Shown one piece after another: positions 25,801 through 38,200 of a stretch of DNA of 64,000 nucleotides (positions are counted from its first letter, which is position 1; every line of letters begins with the position of its first letter). Both the position numbers and the translations under genes were made by a program. The stretch spans positions 647,201-711,200 of the forward strand of contig OZ026605.1 of NCBI GenBank assembly GCA_964020085.1. Reading direction: 5' to 3'. The stretch comes from Micromussa lordhowensis (lineage: Eukaryota; Cnidaria; Anthozoa; Scleractinia; Lobophylliidae). Under the pieces are notes generated by a model that was given only the letters and a program-made list of their open reading frames with translations, made no database searches and was not told where the DNA came from.

Positions 25801-27973
25801 CCGATCTGATGTATTTGCGTCAAGTTCCTGTCAATAGAATCCATATCTTTACGTTGATTCAGTTGTTTTGTTTGGGCGTACTGTGGCTCATCAAATCCAC
25901 CGATGCGGCATTGATTTTCCCTGTTATGGTACGTTTTGTTGTTAATGTAGTTTTAAAGTTTCCCAGTGTGTGAGCATATTAAGAAGGAATCCACCAGCAG
26001 TTCGAGTAACAAGAGGACAAGAACTTTGTGCCAAGATTATTTCCATCATTTTGCAAACTTCTGAACTGAAATTGCTTGATTTTTCAGATTTCGTCTTAAG
26101 ACTTAAGAGATGGGAGCTTATTAAGATAAAAGCTCTTTCTAGAGGAGGGCCTAAAGATTTTAAATGTGATCGTAAATTATAACATTCCAGTCGAATTGGT
26201 TTTTGAAACTCCAAGATAAACAAACATTTGCTTGGACTATCAGGTAGTTTGAAAAGTCAGGGGTGAAATTTCTGTGTTTAATTTGAAATGAGCAAAGAGA
26301 AACAACTTTTTCTTCTGAGTTATCCAGAAATTTGAAAAACAGAGGGTTTGTGAAATCAGGATTTCTCTGTGCAGTAATTAGTTTGTGGCTAGTAACTGCT
26401 AAGTGTTTGAGCTACCTGACCAAGTTCAGAGCAGTTTTTGAATGGAATTTGTCAGCACTTTCTGAAGAAACCTCCCTTAATATACAGGTGTTGATGTTGG
26501 TCGCTGTTCGTAAAGTGATGGAGAAAGTTTTCACTCTTCACGAGCTTGAAGTTTTAGATGATTTAATGCCTGAGAGCATTAAAAAGAAAAAAGCAGAAGC
26601 ATTGAAGAAAAAGGATGACGACTACGAGTATGACGAAGATGATGATGAATGTTGCGATCATGACGATGTAGATGGAAAGAAGGTAAAGGCACATGTGCAG
26701 TAGAATGATAAAGCGCAGTGGGTGTGCCGCACCCATAATGATAGGTAGTTGATATTGAGTTCATAGATCCACAATGTGTACAAAGAGCTATGTTTGCATT
26801 TCCTTCTACATGCATTGAGTGGCTGTATTGATAGTTTTTGGTTACCTACATGTATTTCTGTTTCTCGGAAACTTTCACCTCTCGTTAAAATTGAAAGTTG
26901 CTCTCTGTTTTCTGGGATTTTTTCTGTGGTTAGAACTGATTTTTAAAGCTAACAAGTTTGGCTTGCCATCTTTAGAAATTGAAAAACAAAAAAACAATAT
27001 TAAGTTAATATTGCAGAGTGGTGTTTTCCTTTGCTTTGTAACCAGTCCTTGGGGCATCTCATGACAGTTACACGAAATAAAAGCCATTGTTAAAAGACAC
27101 ATCAAGAACATTACATGTACATGAATGATACCTATGGTCCTTTCATTAAGCCTACTTTACTAACCATCTCTCTTGATTCATAGTTAGTTCACTCATCTCT
27201 GGATTGAGTGATCTGGGTTCAATCCCTGGCCAGGGACATTGTGTTGTGTTCTTGAGCAAGACATGTTACTCTCACAGTGCCTCTCTCCACCAAGTTGTAT
27301 AAATGGGTAGCAGTGAACATAATGCTGGGGGGGCAACCCTGCGATGGACTAGCATCACATCCAGGGGGAGTCGAAATACTCCTGGTTGCTTCATGCTATG
27401 TTAACTGGGATAAGCTCCAGCCTGATGGGCCACTTGGCTTGTATACTGACTTTACCTTTACCTTCTTGACTCATGCTTGATTTCCCTGTTCAGGAACTGA
27501 TTGATGGGAAAGAACTGAATGGTAAAGCAAATTGTGAAGTTCCCTTCAACATGTCAGAAGAGATGTGCAAGACAGGACTGTGGAAAACGTTTGTAAAGGA
27601 TGGATCAAGGAGCAAGCCGGAGCATAGAAAAGGAAAATCGGGTGATAAACACAAGCACAAACATAAACACCACCACAGCCACAAAAACAGACACAGTCGG
27701 CACAAGAAGGACCATGAACAACCTAAGGAAGATGAGGGATTGTGGATGCTTGGAAAAAAGACAGAGGATGGTGAAGGAAGTGATGACGGAAGCGATGCAG
27801 AACTACAAAGAAAACTTTCGACCATTAATGAGGACAAGAATGATGTTGTGATCGACATGGGGCAGATCCAGAAATCTCTTCTGGAGCTGAATGATAATGG
27901 TGATGTTCCAATGGTTGGTGAAGGCAACGAGGAAAGCGACAAGCCAGAGGAAACTGCTGAAGATGTTGTCTGA
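13861..27973 (+). CDS. SLC4-family sodium/bicarbonate cotransporter
   Basis: Exons: 13861-13887, 14215-14296 or 16091-16169, 16315-16440, 18525-18833, 19223-19590, 20295-20540, 20752-20826, 21064-21233, 21748-21922, 22476-23111, 23376-23654, 24117-24295, 24511-24583, 24955-25023, 25755-25928, 26488-26682, 27494-27973. The product is about 1,220 residues, normal for Na-coupled SLC4 proteins. The cytosolic N-domain (about 37-470) has the family motifs [21 protein letters not shown] and [16 protein letters not shown]. The membrane domain (about 480-1010) carries [39 protein letters not shown] and KHQPD. The large extracellular loop (exon 22476-23111) has four cysteines and NTS/NMT glycosylation sites. 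The sequence is closest to NBC/NDCBE proteins (SLC4A4/7/8/10), which move bicarbonate with sodium; chloride coupling and charge stoichiometry cannot be read here. Both cytosolic ends carry histidine clusters. The C-terminus EDVV could bind a class III PDZ domain. Confidence 0.93.
14215..14296 (+). other. SLC4 alternative N-terminal exon, version A
   Basis: This 82-bp exon follows the 9-codon first exon in phase 0 and ends in phase 1. It encodes an acidic segment starting [15 protein letters not shown]. It joins in frame to the exon at 16315, giving Asp at the junction. It cannot be joined to the exon at 16091, because that puts TGA three codons in. Confidence 0.75.
14971..15009 (+). promoter_or_regulatory. 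possible internal SLC4 promoter: CRE plus TATA box
   Basis: A full cAMP-response palindrome, TGACGTCA (14971-14978), stands 21 bp before TATATAAAAT (15000-15009). Both lie in the intron between the two alternative exons. They could drive a transcript using exon version B. No clear initiator is seen 30 bp downstream, so this stays tentative. Confidence 0.25.
16091..16169 (+). other. SLC4 alternative N-terminal exon, version B
   Basis: This 79-bp exon follows the acceptor TTTCTTCTAG and is open only when entered in phase 0; it ends in phase 1. It encodes a segment starting [12 protein letters not shown] and ending GELDYQ. It lacks an in-frame ATG, so it needs an upstream exon: either the shared first exon (13861-13887) or an alternative one. 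A candidate is 15641-15652 (ATGGGGTCGAAG followed by GTAACA), which would read MGSK and join in frame. Confidence 0.75.
18225..18400 (+). repeat. degenerate tRNA-derived SINE fragment
   Basis: TCTCTGGATTGAG and CCAGGG followed by CATTGTGTTG match the head of the SINE at 27181-27466, with many substitutions and a lost tail. It lies in the intron before the exon at 18525. Confidence 0.5.
23856..24024. repeat. foldback MITE-like element in SLC4 intron
   Basis: The arms are near-perfect inverted copies of about 38 bp. The left begins TATATGTTGCAGGTCAAAAT and the right ends in its complement. A smaller inverted pair (CCTTTGT and ACAAAGG) sits inside. No open frame is present. Confidence 0.85.
24630..24900. 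repeat. dispersed repeat with AGCGCTTTACA core
   Basis: ATATAGCGCC, AAAAGCGCTTTACA and GGAAGGCTGTTCCACA in this order mark a repeat I associate with several invertebrate genomes (memory, not searched). A GAT microsatellite follows at 24918-24939. It lies in an SLC4 intron. Confidence 0.45.
25568..25603 (+). other. degenerate hammerhead-ribozyme-like motif
   Basis: CCA, CTGATGA, a GGGA/TCCC hairpin, AAAACATG, TGG. It shares the architecture of the motif at 111-145, but both G12 and the cleavage-site C are changed, so cleavage is unlikely. Confidence 0.4.
27181..27466 (+). repeat. tRNA-derived SINE in the last SLC4 intron
   Basis: The head contains GGGTTCAATCCC, a good RNA polymerase III B box (GGTTCRANNCC). 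The body includes CAACCCTGCGATGGACTAGC and GGCCACTTGGCTTG. The tail ends in a TTTACC repeat. I recall this arrangement as a common coral SINE; family and copy number were not searched. Confidence 0.7.
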
Positions 27974-28787
27974 AGTGTTTGGAGGGTAATCATCTTTAGT
28001 AATTTGAGCCAGGCAGCAACACTGTATGCATACATGTACACAAAGTAGTGATTGTTTTTATACTAATCCAAACACAATTTGTGTGTTGCTTGGCAGCATC
28101 TACCCTGTTGTATGTAATTAAATTCTGCAGTATAGTGATTATAGTTTTAAAAATATACGTTATAAGTCGTCTTAAAAACCAGTTTTTTAAAATTAAACTT
28201 TCTCCGCTCAGACATGATAATATGATCTTGCTTGTGTTTGAATTTTTTGTATTAGTCATTATTATTTAGCTACTTAACAAGAAACAGCCAAAACATATTT
28301 TTATGCCGTTTTGGATGAACTATGTGGCAAAAGTGGTGGAATATGCATTAACAAAATTGTGAATGTAAGAATGAGGTTGCATCTAAAAACATTACTGATT
28401 TCTGTTCTTGGAGATGGAGTTTAACAGAGGTAAAAGAGTAAATGATATTTTAAGATATTTGGCACCTTTTCATGTTATCTTGTCTGATAGGAAATGGTAT
28501 TTTAAAAATATAGCTCTGCTTACTATGCAGGTATGTTATTGTAATTGTGATAATTAATTCAAGATGATATAGTTGGCATTCAGAATGCTTGATTGGTTGT
28601 TACGTTTCAGCATAATTTTCTTTAAAAGGTAGTTGTAAACAATTGTGTAGATAGTCCATGTAGTTTGGATTTAATAGATTTATGTAAAACAATTTTTTTC
28701 CTCGTTTGTGGTTTATCGCATAAGAAGAAAAGCTAAATTCTGGTTTGAAATTAAACAACCAGCCAGAAAAAAAAAAATCCAAAAATG

Positions 28788-28793
28788 AATAAA
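28788..28793 (+). terminator. candidate poly(A) signal of the SLC4 gene
   Basis: This is the first good AATAAA after the TGA stop at 27971-27973, giving a 3' UTR of about 0.8 kb. A second AATAAA is at 28872-28877. Confidence 0.45.
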
Positions 28794-28877
28794 ACCAATT
28801 TAATGTAGTTTTTATTCAAACTTGTGTAGCACAGAGAAAAATGGTATCATTTTACGGTTTCTGCTGTGTTAAATAAA

Positions 28878-31696
28878 TTTCAGTATTTTTGTATTTTTAG
28901 TAAAGCGAAAACGGAGGCAGGCCCTCTCAATAATGGTTTCATTTCTTCGCTGATCGCTTCCATGCATCATTTGGCTGGTCACGTAAGGCTTTTTATAGAG
29001 AGGATTGCGTGACAGCCCAAACTGTGGCAAAGGTAATGGTATCTATGCATATGGCTTCACTTCCCTTCGAGTTTCTGTAAGTTACACAGTTGGAGTGAAG
29101 TGAAAGCCAAGAAATCAAGTAAAAAGTTTAAAAAAAATGCTATACATTTCAAAGACAACCTTTTTGACACTTGTTAATCAATGTGGGACACAGTTCCAAC
29201 AATCTTGTATTTGCAAATTTAGAGAGAAGCTATTTATTCCAACTTTACACAGCAATTTAGAAGCAGATATCACTTTTGTAACACTACATTGTACATTGTT
29301 TGTCTGTTTTTAAATCAGTCCTTTTTGGCATTTAAATTTCCAGCGGCTTTTTCAAAACACCCTTGGTATATAACTGTACATGTGGGAGTAATTTGTATGT
29401 AATCAAAGCATCTGTACATCAGGCAGACATACATGTTATTTGGTTCTTCTATGTGATAATTTGCATTTTCATTCTTTATTTTCGAAGTGACACCTTCTTG
29501 TATGACACTGTAATTGTGTCATACTAGAAGGAAGATAACATAATTGAGATTTTGACTGAAATATCAATTTTTTATGTTTCGGGAAAATCTCAATTCTGTT
29601 ATCTAACCCATTGAAAGTCTGTAAGTTCCATTTTATCTCACTATGAACAGTGTAAAAGGTGACAGATAGGCCAAAGGTGTATATATTGTGGTTTAAATTT
29701 GCTTTAATTCGAATATTTTGATCAGCTTTATTTTTATCGTCCTATGCTTCTGAGTACAGCAACAATTATTACAGATAAATGAAAATAATCATTGGCTTGT
29801 AGATGTTCAAACCTAAACGAAATTTCAACCACAATGTGTAAACTTGGATTTTTAAATACCTATGTACAAAGTAAATCAAGTTGTGAAAATTAAGTATTTA
29901 TAGCACAAGACACTGTAATTTAAATCAATTCAGTAATGGAGTTTGCTGAGGGTTCTTTGGAGATGGAGACCACCCACCATATTTAGTGTATTATTTTAAT
30001 TAGCGTAGTTTTTGTAACTTAAAAGTTCGTTCAAATGTCCAATGGAAACAAATGTGATGGTAATACGATTAGTCTTTGCTTAAGTTTACGTAAACTTTTT
30101 AAAACAATTTTCATTCCCAGGAGCCAAGATATCCTCCAACATTGGAGACATAATTAGAAATACGGTAGTTGGGAACTAATTGAATAAGCTAATTAAATAA
30201 TTAATACATAACTGAAATGAGGTTGAGAAGACAAATGTCTGTTTATGGGCGTCAGTTTTAGAAAACCTGAGAGTGACGTCTTACACTGGCCCCAAAAATT
30301 CTACACTAAGAAAATAACCAATGAAAGATTCCTTGCATCTTTGTAGAGCCGCGCAATCTGTTGGAAAATGTTTTATACTCAAATCTCGGACGTTTTTCTC
30401 GGTTAACCAACACTGGCGCGCTGGAGGAGACATTTGTTCGCTCGGGTTAAACAGTAAGCTGTTAAGTCTAGTTTCATCTTGATGGAGAAAAATTACATTA
30501 AATACAACTTGTGTCATTTCAAGCTCCACTTAATCCAAACTATGCTCGTTTTGTGCAGGTCTTGTTGGACATTAAATAAAGTTCACTCGTTCACATGAGG
30601 ACTTGTTTTGTTTGAACTGCAGATTTTAGTTGTGTGGGTTTCAATTGTTTTTCCGAAAGGGGTGGCAGAGACTGAAGTCTTCTCAGAAAATTAAAAGCAA
30701 ACGACGTAAATCAAATGTGTTTTGTGGAAATGGGCTTTCTGGGCATGAAATTTCGCGCCTAATCATAAAAATTACGATTTCCTCAATTGTGATTGGTTTA
30801 CAAAACTCCTATTTTCCACTAATTCACTTGCCAAGATGTAATCGGACAGTTCAATAAGCCAATCACATTCAAAGTTTTAGTTTAAATCAACTAATCTAAA
30901 TTTCAGAGCGACATGAAACAATTTACGCCTCCTTTGTCAGTATTTTAATGCAATTTTCCCTTTCTTTCATAACTTGGTTATTCTTCTTTTCTGGGAATTG
31001 TAATTTTTATGATTAATTGGTACGCGGTCGTCCGATTTTGTTATCACTCGTATGATTACAGACCGAATTGGACTCCACTCAGTCCTATTACCACTACAAA
31101 GCATGTGAGCGCCAAAGCTTCCGTGTTCCTGAATACCGACTTCTAGGGTCCTGTAAAATTAAAGTTTGCTTAAATCTTTCACGCATTACCATGTTTCTGA
31201 CTAAGAACTTCTAATCCTTAACTAAGTTTAATTTGTGCATGAAGTAAAAAGATTTTTCATACGTAAAATTAAAGATAAATGGTCTGGAAATGATCAAGAA
31301 AAATGGTCGTAAAAACGTAAATGAAAAATATTTTACATGTTGAATCCAACAGAGTTTAACAAGCAGAGTTAAATTTTGATATCTTTATTGAAAATGCACT
31401 CACATCCTAAGCCTTTTTACAAGTAGTGCTAAGTATAATCAGAAATGTTACTTATGGTTGAATAAGAAATTCGTTTTTCCTATCTATAGTACTGCTTTAT
31501 GACACTGTAGATGTGTACTTGGAATCAGATCTTCGTGAAATGCAGAGCCTTGTGCACGAAACACACCTTTAAATATAAATTCGTACAAAATGGTACAAAA
31601 ATAGCGTCTGAGTTAAATATATTAGTAGTTTTTTTGTACAGAAAGTTACTTTTTTCTCCTCTCTTGAAGTTATAATTACTTTGTAAAACTTCGATA
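28878..31696. other. intergenic region between SLC4 and coiled-coil genes
   Basis: The two genes converge on this AT-rich 2.8 kb. Apart from a pair of hairpins at 29493-29604 I see nothing with gene-like structure; all open frames are under 90 codons and lack recognisable domains. Confidence 0.6.
29493..29604. repeat. two adjacent hairpins
   Basis: The first hairpin (29493-29532) has 16-bp arms starting CCTTCTTGTATGACAC with one mismatch. The second (29533-29604) has 21-bp arms starting AGATAACATAATTGAG with one mismatch. They abut directly. The origin is not recognised. Confidence 0.65.
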
Positions 31697-32136
31697 AATT
31701 ATTTATTAAACGTGATGTTTCTTACTTGACTTGAGTATCTTGCACACAGAGTAAATAAGTGATCTCCAGCATCCACAAAAAACTTATTGTCTTGTTCGAA
31801 AGTTTCAAAACGTTTGGTCGTAAAAAGCATTGCTTTCAGTTAATTATTTATTTAACGTAATGTATCTTACTTGACTTACGTATGTTGTACATATGATAAA
31901 TAAGTGATATCCAGCATTGGGACACACTTGTTGCCTTGTTTGAAAATTTCAGAACGTTCGGTCGTAAATTAAAAAGCATAGCTTCTGATAAATTATTTAT
32001 CATACGTAAATTAAGTGAATTAAGTGTCTTACACACAGGGTAAATATGTGATAGCCAGCATCGACAAACAAACTTATTGCCTTGTTCGGAAATTTTAAAA
32101 CTTTCGGTAGTGAAAAGCATTGCTTCTGATGTTTAA
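31697..32136. repeat. three-copy tandem repeat of about 147 bp in the 3' UTR
   Basis: Copies begin at 31697, 31842 and 31991, each with AATTATTTAT at its start and, about 120 bp later, a segment like CGGTCGTAAAAAGCAT. Divergence is roughly a quarter of positions. The array lies 84-526 bp past the stop of the minus-strand coiled-coil gene. On the minus strand, copies 1 and 2 contain AATAAA (31702-31707 and 31847-31852), which may be that gene's poly(A) signals. Confidence 0.8.
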
Positions 32137-32219
32137 ACTGTTTTCGTAAAAATTTTCTTATAGTATAGTTTAACGCAAAGGTTCAATTTTTCATTTGAAA
32201 AGTCGTTAATGTCCTTTCG

Positions 32220-35200
32220 TTAATATGTTGTATATCCAGGTTTTCTTATTCCGCTTACTCTCTCGGAGAGGATATGCTTTCTCAGGGACTTCATGTCCTT
32301 CATCTTGAGTTTAAGAAGGTTCCTCAGTCGTTCGGATTCTTTTCTGCTCTGTTTGATGGAGTCAAGTAATTCCGCTTCGTGCCTGGATCCAAAGCTTCCA
32401 CTTAGCTCTCCGCGCTTCTGTAGCATGTTTTCCATCTGAGCACATTTAAGGTCGGCGTGCAAGCTGCCTAACTCGAGATGATAGCTCTCTTTCAGCATCC
32501 GCAGCTGCTCCATGAGATCAGATATCTGTCTGGTGCGCTCGTCTAGCTGCTCTTTCATGATATCCAACACGTCGCTTTTCTCGCTGGTATGCATTCTGGT
32601 TGCCTGGAGGCGGAGCTTAAGGTTGTCAATCTCCATGTCTTTGGACTCAAGCGCGAGCTTGGACGCTATTTCATCCGCGTGACGTTGCTGTTCATTGGCT
32701 TCTTGGATGATCCGAACCTCTCGTTCCAGGGCGTCCACGCGTTCTTGTAAGAACTTGATCTCGTTCTCGTAACGCGTGCGCAGTCTTTCAAGCCTCTCTT
32801 CCTTTGATTGGCTGGCGTTCTTTTGCTGTTCCATTTCGCTCAAGACAGACTTCACTTCTCGTTCCCAGCATTCTCTTTCGATTACATAACTCTGGAGTTT
32901 GCTGTTGGTGGAGGTAAGGTCGAGTTTCAACTCCGATTCCCGGTTGTGCTTCTGAGCCAGGTCTTTCTTCAGGAACTCGTTCTCCTTCTCTGTAACCTTG
33001 AAATTAGTGAGGCTTTCATTATGCCCTTTTTCTCTGTCCTTTAACTCCTTTCTCAGCGACTCGGCCTCAGCTCTGAACTTGCCAATCTCCAGCTGTTTGC
33101 GCGCAGAATCTGCGCATGCGCTACTCTGGACTTTGACCATTTGTCGTTTAAGGTTCTCGATCTCGTGGAAGGAGCTCGCAGCTTTGCCTTCCGCAGTGTT
33201 CAAGTTTTCTTCGGATTCATTCAGCATCTGTTGTATGTGATCCTTCTGTTCAAGTACTCCCCTCAACTTACGATCGAGATTCTCCTTTTCGTTTTTCACT
33301 TCGTTTAGTTGACCACTAAAAGTATTGCGCAGTTCTTTTTCCTTCTGGAGCAATGCCTGAAATTGCACGCACTCTTTCCTTGTTGCATCTAATTGATGTT
33401 TTAAGATCTCGTTGGTTGCTTGAAGACTTCCTCGCTGGATCTCGAGTTCTTCGCATTTTTCACGAGTGTCGTCTAATTTTTCTTCTGTTTCCTCCAACCT
33501 TGCAGTTTTGTCTTTCACACTGTCCTTCAGAGCTGTAATTTCGTTCTCAAGGCTGGCTTTATCCACTACTTTATCCTGGCAGTCGTTCTCCAAGCTCGCT
33601 ATGCGTTCGTCCGCTCGTGACAGCTTTGTAAATAGCTCCGTCTTTTTCTCCTTGGCGTTGTCGTACAACTTTTCTAGCTCGTCGATCTTTGCCTGATTCG
33701 CAAACAGCTCACTGTTTTTGTCTTGAATGAGTTGCTGTGTTGCTCTTTCGTTTGCTTCGAGCTCAAAGGTTTTTCTCTTCACCTGTAAGATGTTTTCTTG
33801 GAGTGCGTCAAGCTGTTGTTGGCTTCCCTTGATATCGCTCTTTGCATCCACGATCTGCTTGCGCGAAGATTCCAAATCCTTGGAGTATCTTTCTTTTTCT
33901 TCTTCAGCGGTCTTCAGCTTGGCTTTTGTTTCTTCCAAAGCTTCCTTCGTATCCCACAGTTCTTTCTCGAGCAAGATCTTCTCTCCTTTAGTCTCGGTGA
34001 TTTCGTTATCCTTCTCCTTCTCCATCTCCACGCTTTTAAGTTTCAACGCTTCCAGACGTCTTCTCAATCTTTTCACTTCGTCTTCTAATTTCCCCTTTTT
34101 CTTTTCTAAATCGTGGAGGTACCTTTTCATCTCCGATGCTTTGTTCCTCTCTTTTTGAAGACTTTCGTCCAAGCGCGCTATCTCGTCCGATTTGGAATTC
34201 AATTCTTGTTGGAGTGCTCTGTTATCGTTGAAGGATGAGAGACACGCCTTGTGGAAAGAGTTCACCACGTCGTTCATTGATGTGTTCAAAGGTGTGACGG
34301 GTCGGGCGTCAACACCATCAATTCCTTCTTCATCTTCTACAGCCATGAACTCTGATGACGGCAATTCAGCGAAGTGTTCACCGCTGTTTGTGGCTTTCAT
34401 TTTGCGTACAACATTCATTTTGGCTTGGGCTTCTGCCAACAAGTCTTCATTTTCAGCGTTTCGCTCCTGGAGTTCTTTTTCCAACCAGTCTACCTTCATA
34501 GTGGTTATATCAAGTCGCTCTTTCAGGTCGTCGTTTTCGGAGCATGTTTTTGTCAGTGCATCTTTGGTCTTGGCAAGCTCATTCGTCAGGTTTGTGTTCT
34601 GCGATGACAAATCTTCCAAAGCCTGATCTCGTTTGGTAACATCGTCGTTGAAAGCTCTCTCCTTCTCGCTCAGAACTTCACTGGCCTGTTTAAGATCCTC
34701 TTCGGTCTTCGTTAACGAGGATTGAGTATGTTCTAAATCTCGCCTCAGGTTACCGCGTTCTTCGATCACCTTCTGATGCAGTGTTTTCAACTTGTTCATC
34801 TGGTCACTCCATGCTGACACCTCTTTCTCGTTAGTTTCCCTCTCTGACTGTAGCGTCTCCTGAAGATGTTGGATTCGCTGCGCACTGTTGGCGCACTGTT
34901 CTTTAAGTTCTTTGTTCTCAGCTCGCAAGTTGTCTATGTTCCCCTCAGCTTCAGTCAACTCATTCTGACTGGTCCAATACTTCTCAAAGGCTTCTTGCTT
35001 TTTCTCTTCTAGTGACTTAATCTTTAGCTCGTCGTTTTTCATTTCCTCTTGCAACTCTTCTACTTGTTTTTGTCTTCTCTCGAGGGCGCTTTTAGTAACA
35101 GAGAGCTCTTTCTTTGTTGTCAGCAGATCGGTCTTCAAATTGGCTGCGGTTTCTTCGTTGCTTGCGATGATAACTTCCAGAGCTTCATTAAGCGATAGAA

Positions 35201-38200
35201 CTTTACTGGAACTCGTTTCTTTTTCTTTCAGCAGCTCATTACAGGCTCCTTCTAGCTTTGTGATCCTCTCCTCCGAGGCAATCTTCTCGTTAACCAACTT
35301 CTTTCGCTCTTTCTCGCTGCCTTCATGGCTCCTGTGTAGGTTCGAATGTTGTTCCTTCGTGTCAGCCAGTTCTTCTTCAAGTCTCTTCATTTCAATGGCC
35401 TGTAGTTCCGTCTCTTTTCTCAAGGCATTTCCCGCCGCCTCTAGAATACTGACTTTTTCTTCGAGATCGGAATTGTCTTCTCGCAATCTTGCCAGCGAGA
35501 GTTCTAAATCTTGAAGGTTGTTCTTGTATGTTTTACAAACGGCGGCGTTTTCGTTCAAGTCAAGCTCAACTTTCTGTCGCGTGTCTTTCTCTGAATTGAT
35601 CTCCTTCTTCAAATGGTCTACCTCTTTGCGGGAATTTTTTAATTCTACTTGTTGTTGCCGCAATTCTTCTCTTATTCCATACAGCTCAGCTTTCGTATCT
35701 TCCTTCTCCTTGATGGCGTCATCGAATTTTCCCCTCAGATCCCTGAGCGTTGCCTCGGTGTTTTCTAATTCCCGCGCAAGCGTTTGCTTCTCTGTGTATT
35801 CTGCCTCTAATGTGGCGATCTTTTTCTTGTCATTTCGTCCATCGTCCTTCATTGCTCTTGTATTTGTTTCCAAATGTGAGATTTTCTCGTGGCATACCAA
35901 CAGCTCTTTCTCGAGGGCGGTCTTTTTCTGTTCGGCTCTCAGCAGATTTGAATCCAGACTTGATATCCGTTGGTTTGCGCGGACCAGTTCTGAGTGTTGT
36001 TTTTCTGCTTTACTCTCGTACTCACTAAACAGCGACTCGAGTTCAGTGCATTTGCTCTGTAGTTGAATAATAGATGCGCGATTTTCCAAGTTTTCTTCCT
36101 TCAAGTTATCGTATTTTTCTTTTGTTTCCTCGAGCAAGGATTCTTTCTGCGCCAAACTTTCCTTCAGCTTCTTAATTTCTTCGCACAGCTTGTTAGAAGT
36201 AGTGGAAAACGAAGACAGCTGATTGCTAAGAAGCGCAAATTCCTTATTAATAAATTCAACATCTCGTAGGCAACTCTTGGATTCTTTGTCCGGTACTTTA
36301 GCTTCGGAGCGGAAGAAGTCGAGATTTCTTTCGGTAGCTTGGATATTTTGACGCAAATTTTGCATCAGCACCTCACTGTCTGAGACAATGGTGTCACCAT
36401 CTCCTTGCGAAGGTTTCTCGTCCTCTGCTGTTTTCAGTGCCTTGTTCAGGGCGTTCTTGATCGCTCCTTTCATCTCGCGGTTTAGATGATTTATTTCATT
36501 CATCAAGGTCTCAGCATTTTGTTGTTGAGCTAAAACCTTTCTTGTGGCTACGTACAGATCGTTTGTAAGGCTTTGCCTTTCCTCCTCGAGGTCATGTTTC
36601 GTCGCTTCTAGTTGCTGGATAATTTCGTCTTTTTGGCTGACCTCTTTCAGTACGTTCGCCTTCTCTAAGCGAGTCTTCTTCAGCAGTATTTCCAGCTCTT
36701 CATTGTTCCCTTTAGATTCCACGAGGCTCTTCTCCAAGGTTTCGTTTCTCTTAGCACCACTCTCGTTTGCAGTCTTCAGCTTAGCTACCTCCAGGTTAGC
36801 CAGGTTTAGTTTCTGTTGCAGATTTTCTTCTTCTTGGATCGATTTCTTGTATCGTCTTTCCATTTCCGACAGGTCTTTCTTGAATAACTGCAATTCTTCG
36901 TTAAGCCGCCGGTTCTCAGAGGACGAATCAAATTTGCTCTTTTCCATTTCTTCAATTGACTTTTCCGCGTCTCTCTGTTTTTCCTCCGTTTTTGCAAGAC
37001 TGTTTTTCGCTCTATTTAACTCGTTTTGCAGTTCCTCACACTGATTTAAAGCCTCGTTCTTCTCAGCTTCAATGACCTCTCTGTTCGCTCTCTCTTTATC
37101 TGCGGTTTCTTTAAGTTTCTTAATTTGTCGCTCTGTTTCGGAAATTGTCAACTGCACGTCACACTTAGCTTCTGATAGCGCCATGATGTCAGTTCGCAGC
37201 TTCTGGTTTTCAGCTTGGAATGCATCATTTGTGATTTCAATCTCGGCCATTTTCGCTTGGAACGACTTCAGCTCGCTCACCAGTTTTGAACTTTCCTCAT
37301 TGGCTCGCCTCAGATTATCTTTCAGATTTTCGTTCTCCTTTTGGAAACTTTCGCTGGATTTTTCCAGGCCTGATATGGTCTGTCTCATGGCGCCGACCTT
37401 GATTTCCAATTTCTCTTCTTTCTTTTTTGTTTCCATGATCGCCGTTTCCAAGCTTTTGTTTTCATTCTGTAAAGATTTCTTTTGTTCCTCAAGCTTAACG
37501 ACTTTAGCACTCGCTTGTTCGTCACGAATCCGTGTTGCTTTGAGTTCTCCTTCTAGTTCTCGACTCAGTTTCTCGGATTCCAGGGACTGAGTTAGATCTT
37601 TCTGTAGCTCACCATTCGCCAGTTGTAAATCTGCGCATTCAGCTTGTAAGTTAGACACCAGCACTTCTAAATCTTTTTTCTTCTTCAGAACGATGTCCAC
37701 TTTGTCTTCCACCGTTGCCAAGGGAACACTACCATGTGCGGAAAAGAAACTGTCGTCCCGATAGCTCGGCGAGGCTTCAAGTTTCTTCTCAATGCTTTCA
37801 ATCTGGTTCTTCTGACTAGTACTTTCTTCAAGCAATTGTCGAGACAGGACTTCGTATTTCTTCTTTTCACTTGCTTCACACTCAAATTTCTCGGCCACTG
37901 ATTTGGAGTACAGCTCCAAAGTTTTCTCCTTCTCCTCTTGAATTTCTACCTTCTCTTGTAACTCTGCGAAATCCTTCTCGCGTTTTTCTAACGTTGTTTT
38001 CAAGAAGTCTGCTTGACTGGACACCACGGCAAAACTGCGCTCCAATTCGACAACTTTATTTTTAGCATCTCGAGACTCGTGCTCCAACAACCTGACTTTG
38101 TCATCCAGACCTTGGACGCTTTTTTCCTTGACAGCCACGTCACTTTTCAGCATTTCGTTGAGCTGAGAAAGGTGTTTTACTTGGCTTTCCTGTTTCTCCT

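Noticed and set aside
27490..28041. 183-codon minus-strand open frame over the last SLC4 exon
   Set aside because: It is the antisense of the charged His/Lys/Asp-rich tail; the plus-strand exon has matching splice site, frame and family similarity.
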